DNA from: Ruminococcus sp.
GTDB taxonomy: Bacteria; Bacillota; Clostridia; Oscillospirales; Ruminococcaceae
Reading direction: 5' to 3'
Length of the DNA: 64,000 nt
Assembly: GCA_016290875.1 (NCBI GenBank)
Contig: JAEEVL010000010.1
Location: 26,620 to 90,619 of the forward strand
The stretch's first letter is position 1; each line of letters opens with the position of its first letter. The translations under genes and the position numbers were made by a program. The notes beneath the pieces were generated by a model. That model searched no databases and was not told where the DNA came from. It saw only the letters and a list, made by a program, of their open reading frames with translations. Shown here piece after piece: positions 61,661 to 64,000 of the stretch.

Positions 61661-62950
61661 TTATCCGCATATTTCTATCATTGCTTCTGCCATTATCTCG
61701 GCATTTTTCAGCAGATTCTCCACTGTTATAAACTCGTCCGGACTATGCATATGACCGTCCTCACCGGGAAACTCTGCGCCAAAAGCAACTCCGCCCTCTA
61801 TCTCGTGTACATAGGTTCCGCCGCCGATAGCAATACAGCGTCCCTTATCACCGGTAATTCTCTCGTAAGTTTTCAACAGTGACTGTACGAATGTTGAATT
61901 CTCATCGGTACAATGAGGTTCAACACCCTCGCAGCTATCTATCTCAAAACCGGCAGAGCGCAGTTTTTCGCAGATTATGCCGCTAATCTCAGCCTTTGTT
62001 CGATCAAGAGGGAAACGTATATCTATACCGCCGCAAAGTCTGCCGTCCTTTGTATTCAGCAGGGAGAGCACACAGGTCATATCTCCTGAAATATCGTCAC
62101 GGAAGCCAAGTCCGCAGCTCTTACCGTTCAGCTCACCGTGAGGAAAGAGCTTGGATAAACGTCCGATTACCGGATTTAAATATCCCTGACAGCTCAGAAA
62201 CTCTGTTATGGCATTATTTCCTTTTTCCGGAGTCGAAGCGTGAGCTGCTGTGCCGTGATGCTTTCCATATATCTGCGAAACTTCGCCGTTTTCGTATGTT
62301 TTTATATCGAATGTGCAGTATTTTGGAACAGCGTTTATGACCTCACCGCCCTTTATCAGACCGTCTTTGAATTCCGTTGAAAAATAGATTCTCAGCATCC
62401 CTTTTTCAGCGTTTATCACAGGATATTCGCCGTCCGGAGTAAATACCATAGGCGGGATAGTGTGCTTGCTGCGGTAGTATGCAAGGTCGGCAGAACCATT
62501 CTCCTCATTAGTGCCGAAAATTAGCCTTATACCCTTTTTAAGAGATATACCAAACTCCTTAACAGCCTTTGCCGCAAAAAAAGCAGCAACAGCAGGTCCC
62601 TTGTCGTCGATAGTGCCGCGTCCGACCAGTTTATCACCGTCCTGAGTAAGCTCAAACGGCGGACTGCTCCAGCCGTCTCCTGCAGGAACTACATCAAGAT
62701 GTGTCAGCACAGCAAGCTCAGGTTCAGTATCATTTATATCTGCCGAGCCTGCGTAGTTTTCCACATTCTCAACAGCAAAACCTGCTTCACGACATTTTTC
62801 AAGCATTATAGAAAGAGCTCTTGCAGGCTCTTTTCCAAATGGGAATCCCTCTTCTGCCTCCCCCTGAACGCTTGGTACAGCCACAAGCTCTCTGAGAATT
62901 TCTATCATGGCATCCTTGTTATTCTCGAGATATTGTCTTATCTGAGTCAT
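61661..62950 (-). CDS. M20-family dipeptidase (PepV/Sapep-like)
   Basis: 429-aa cytosolic zinc peptidase. Metal and catalytic residues: His84 and Asp86 in THLDVVPAGDGW, the bridging Asp in GRGTIDDKGP (115-116) and the Glu pair in FGTNEENGS (149-150). A long lid domain occupies about 175-310, as in PepV-type dipeptidases. It probably hydrolyses dipeptides, perhaps D-amino-acid-containing. ATG follows GGAGGTATAACG. The upstream ABC gene has its own terminator. Confidence 0.92.
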   Translation of the reverse strand: MTQIRQYLENNKDAMIEILRELVAVPSVQGEAEEGFPFGKEPARALSIMLEKCREAGFAVENVENYAGSADINDTEPELAVLTHLDVVPAGDGWSSPPFELTQDGDKLVGRGTIDDKGPAVAAFFAAKAVKEFGISLKKGIRLIFGTNEENGSADLAYYRSKHTIPPMVFTPDGEYPVINAEKGMLRIYFSTEFKDGLIKGGEVINAVPKYCTFDIKTYENGEVSQIYGKHHGTAAHASTPEKGNNAITEFLSCQGYLNPVIGRLSKLFPHGELNGKSCGLGFRDDISGDMTCVLSLLNTKDGRLCGGIDIRFPLDRTKAEISGIICEKLRSAGFEIDSCEGVEPHCTDENSTFVQSLLKTYERITGDKGRCIAIGGGTYVHEIEGGVAFGAEFPGEDGHMHSPDEFITVENLLKNAEIMAEAMIEICG

Positions 62951-62978
62951 CGTTATACCTCCATATAAGTGATAACAA

Positions 62979-63006
62979 AAAACCGCAGTAGAAATACTGC
63001 GGTTTT
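62979..63006 (-). terminator. Terminator of the sugar ABC ATPase gene
   Basis: Minus strand AAAACCGCAGTA-TTTC-TACTGCGGTTTT followed by further T. It lies 58 bases after the stop at 63064. Confidence 0.85.
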
Positions 63007-63063
63007 CTGCGTGCAGACACCCGTCCGCACAAGAAAGAAAGGATAAATATGAAAAGAAATAAA

Positions 63064-64000
63064 TCAGTTGACGATAGCCTTTTCTGTTTCCTTGTCAAAG
63101 ATGTGGATTCTGTTAGGATCGATAGCAACCTTGATCTCGTCGCCAGGCTTAGCTGTGGATCTTGGGCTAACTCTTGCTGTGAGGTCGATACCCTCGCATA
63201 CAAGGTAAAGGTAAGTCTCAGCACCCATCATTTCTGTGATCTCAACATAAGCGTCGATAACACCTGTTGAAGCGTTAGAGAGGTACATTTCCTCATCGTG
63301 GATGCTCTCAGGACGGATACCAAGAATGATCTCCTTGCCAACATAGTTGCCGAGCTCATCTGTTACCTTAGACTCAGGAACGATGATCTGGTACTTGATA
63401 CCCTTCTGTGACTTTGTATCTTCAGAGCCGAACTCAACGATGTACTGACCGTACTCTTCCTTGAGAACTGCGTCGATGAAATTCATCTGAGGTGAACCGA
63501 GGAAGCCTGCAACGAACTTGTTTGTAGGATTCTCGTAGAGGTTCTGAGGTGTATCGATCTGCTGAACGAAACCATCCTTCATACAAACGATTCTGTCGCC
63601 CATTGTCATAGCCTCAGTCTGGTCATGAGTTACATAGATGAATGTTGTACCGAGCTTCTTGTGAATCTTTGAGATCTCGGTTCTCATCTGTGCACGGAGC
63701 TTAGCATCGAGGTTTGAGAGAGGCTCGTCGAGAAGGAATACCTTAGGTGAACGAACGATAGCACGACCGAGAGCAACTCTCTGTCTCTGACCACCGGACA
63801 TAGCCTTAGGCTTTCTGTCGAGGAGATGTGTAAGGTCGAGGATCTTAGCAGCCTCGTTTACCTTTCTCTCAATTTCTTCCTTAGGAACTTTACGGAGCTT
63901 AAGTCCGAAAGCCATGTTCTCAAATACTGTCATATGAGGATAGAGAGCGTAGTTCTGGAATACCATTGCGATATCTCTGTCCTTAGGGGCGATATCGTTT
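63064..64000 (-). CDS. Sugar ABC transporter ATPase, MsmK/UgpC type, N-terminus beyond window
   Basis: The visible C-terminal 312 residues of a multi-sugar ABC ATPase. The frame stays open to base 64000 (codons for [22 protein letters not shown]), so Walker A lies outside. Q-loop [11 protein letters not shown], signature [14 protein letters not shown], Walker [17 protein letters not shown] and H-loop [10 protein letters not shown] are present. The C-terminal part has TOBE/OB-fold sequence ([30 protein letters not shown]). It is probably shared by several sugar permeases, as MsmK-type ATPases are. The N-terminal methionine is not visible. Confidence 0.94.
   Translation of the reverse strand, partial: NDIAPKDRDIAMVFQNYALYPHMTVFENMAFGLKLRKVPKEEIERKVNEAAKILDLTHLLDRKPKAMSGGQRQRVALGRAIVRSPKVFLLDEPLSNLDAKLRAQMRTEISKIHKKLGTTFIYVTHDQTEAMTMGDRIVCMKDGFVQQIDTPQNLYENPTNKFVAGFLGSPQMNFIDAVLKEEYGQYIVEFGSEDTKSQKGIKYQIIVPESKVTDELGNYVGKEIILGIRPESIHDEEMYLSNASTGVIDAYVEITEMMGAETYLYLVCEGIDLTARVSPRSTAKPGDEIKVAIDPNRIHIFDKETEKAIVN

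Overview
The window looks like chromosomal DNA of a low-to-mid GC anaerobic Firmicute of the Ruminococcus type (Oscillospirales). Pointers are a secreted GH5 cellulase, NfnAB electron bifurcation, Thr-rich linkers and DUF4214 modules in surface proteins, BspA-like leucine-rich repeats, a CIRCE-controlled hrcA-grpE-dnaK-dnaJ operon, spore-type proteins (GPR, SleB-like) and very regular sigma-A promoters (TTGACA-17-TATAAT). The genus is inferred from gene content and was not tested. I see no tRNA, rRNA, CRISPR array, insertion sequence or prophage.

Layout. 1-1.1 kb: 3'-truncated GH5 endoglucanase gene. 1.3-3.6 kb: nfnBA. 3.7-10.2 kb: a minus-strand run of LysR regulator, sugar acetyltransferase, membrane protein, Ddl, membrane-anchored Mur ligase and alpha/beta hydrolase. 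10.3-13 kb: plus-strand FHA protein, PP2C phosphatase and small membrane protein. 13.1-15.5 kb: secDF. 15.6-22.1 kb: F1Fo ATP synthase operon, in which the delta and alpha subunits are one continuous reading frame. 22.1-30.9 kb: polysaccharide operon with the complete route from mannose-1-P to GDP-D-rhamnose (manC, gmd, rmd), an initiating sugar-phosphate transferase and two GT4 glycosyltransferases. 31-34 kb: SleB-like hydrolase and glyS. 34.2-39.7 kb: hrcA-grpE-dnaK-dnaJ plus a small conserved protein. 39.8-45.6 kb: minus-strand operon of a HgdC/BadF-type activase, a 2-hydroxyacyl-CoA dehydratase-like protein, Psd and a DUF805 protein. 46.3-56.4 kb: surface and envelope proteins (LRR-DUF4214, VanY-type peptidase, MPQM-repeat zinc-ribbon protein, MscL, DUF4214-CAP, zinc-ribbon membrane protein) with gpr and rpsT between them. 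56.7-64 kb: carB, DUF2461 protein, small lipoprotein, M20 dipeptidase and a 5'-truncated sugar ABC ATPase gene.

How the genes fit together. Ddl and the Mur ligase point to peptidoglycan precursor synthesis; the rhamnose cluster makes a surface polysaccharide; SecDF and ATP synthase energise secretion and the membrane; NfnAB balances NADH, NADPH and ferredoxin during sugar fermentation. The FHA/PP2C pair implies Thr phosphorylation signalling. The zinc-ribbon membrane protein at 54.7-56.4 kb carries four near-identical DTVLLT motifs that I suggest as possible phospho-targets.

Most notable observations: the ATP synthase delta-alpha fusion, which poses a subunit-stoichiometry problem; the DTVLLT repeat array; a cluster of DnaA-box-like sites far from any replication gene; a run of six hairpins at 61.4-61.6 kb; and a dispersed palindromic spacer repeat.
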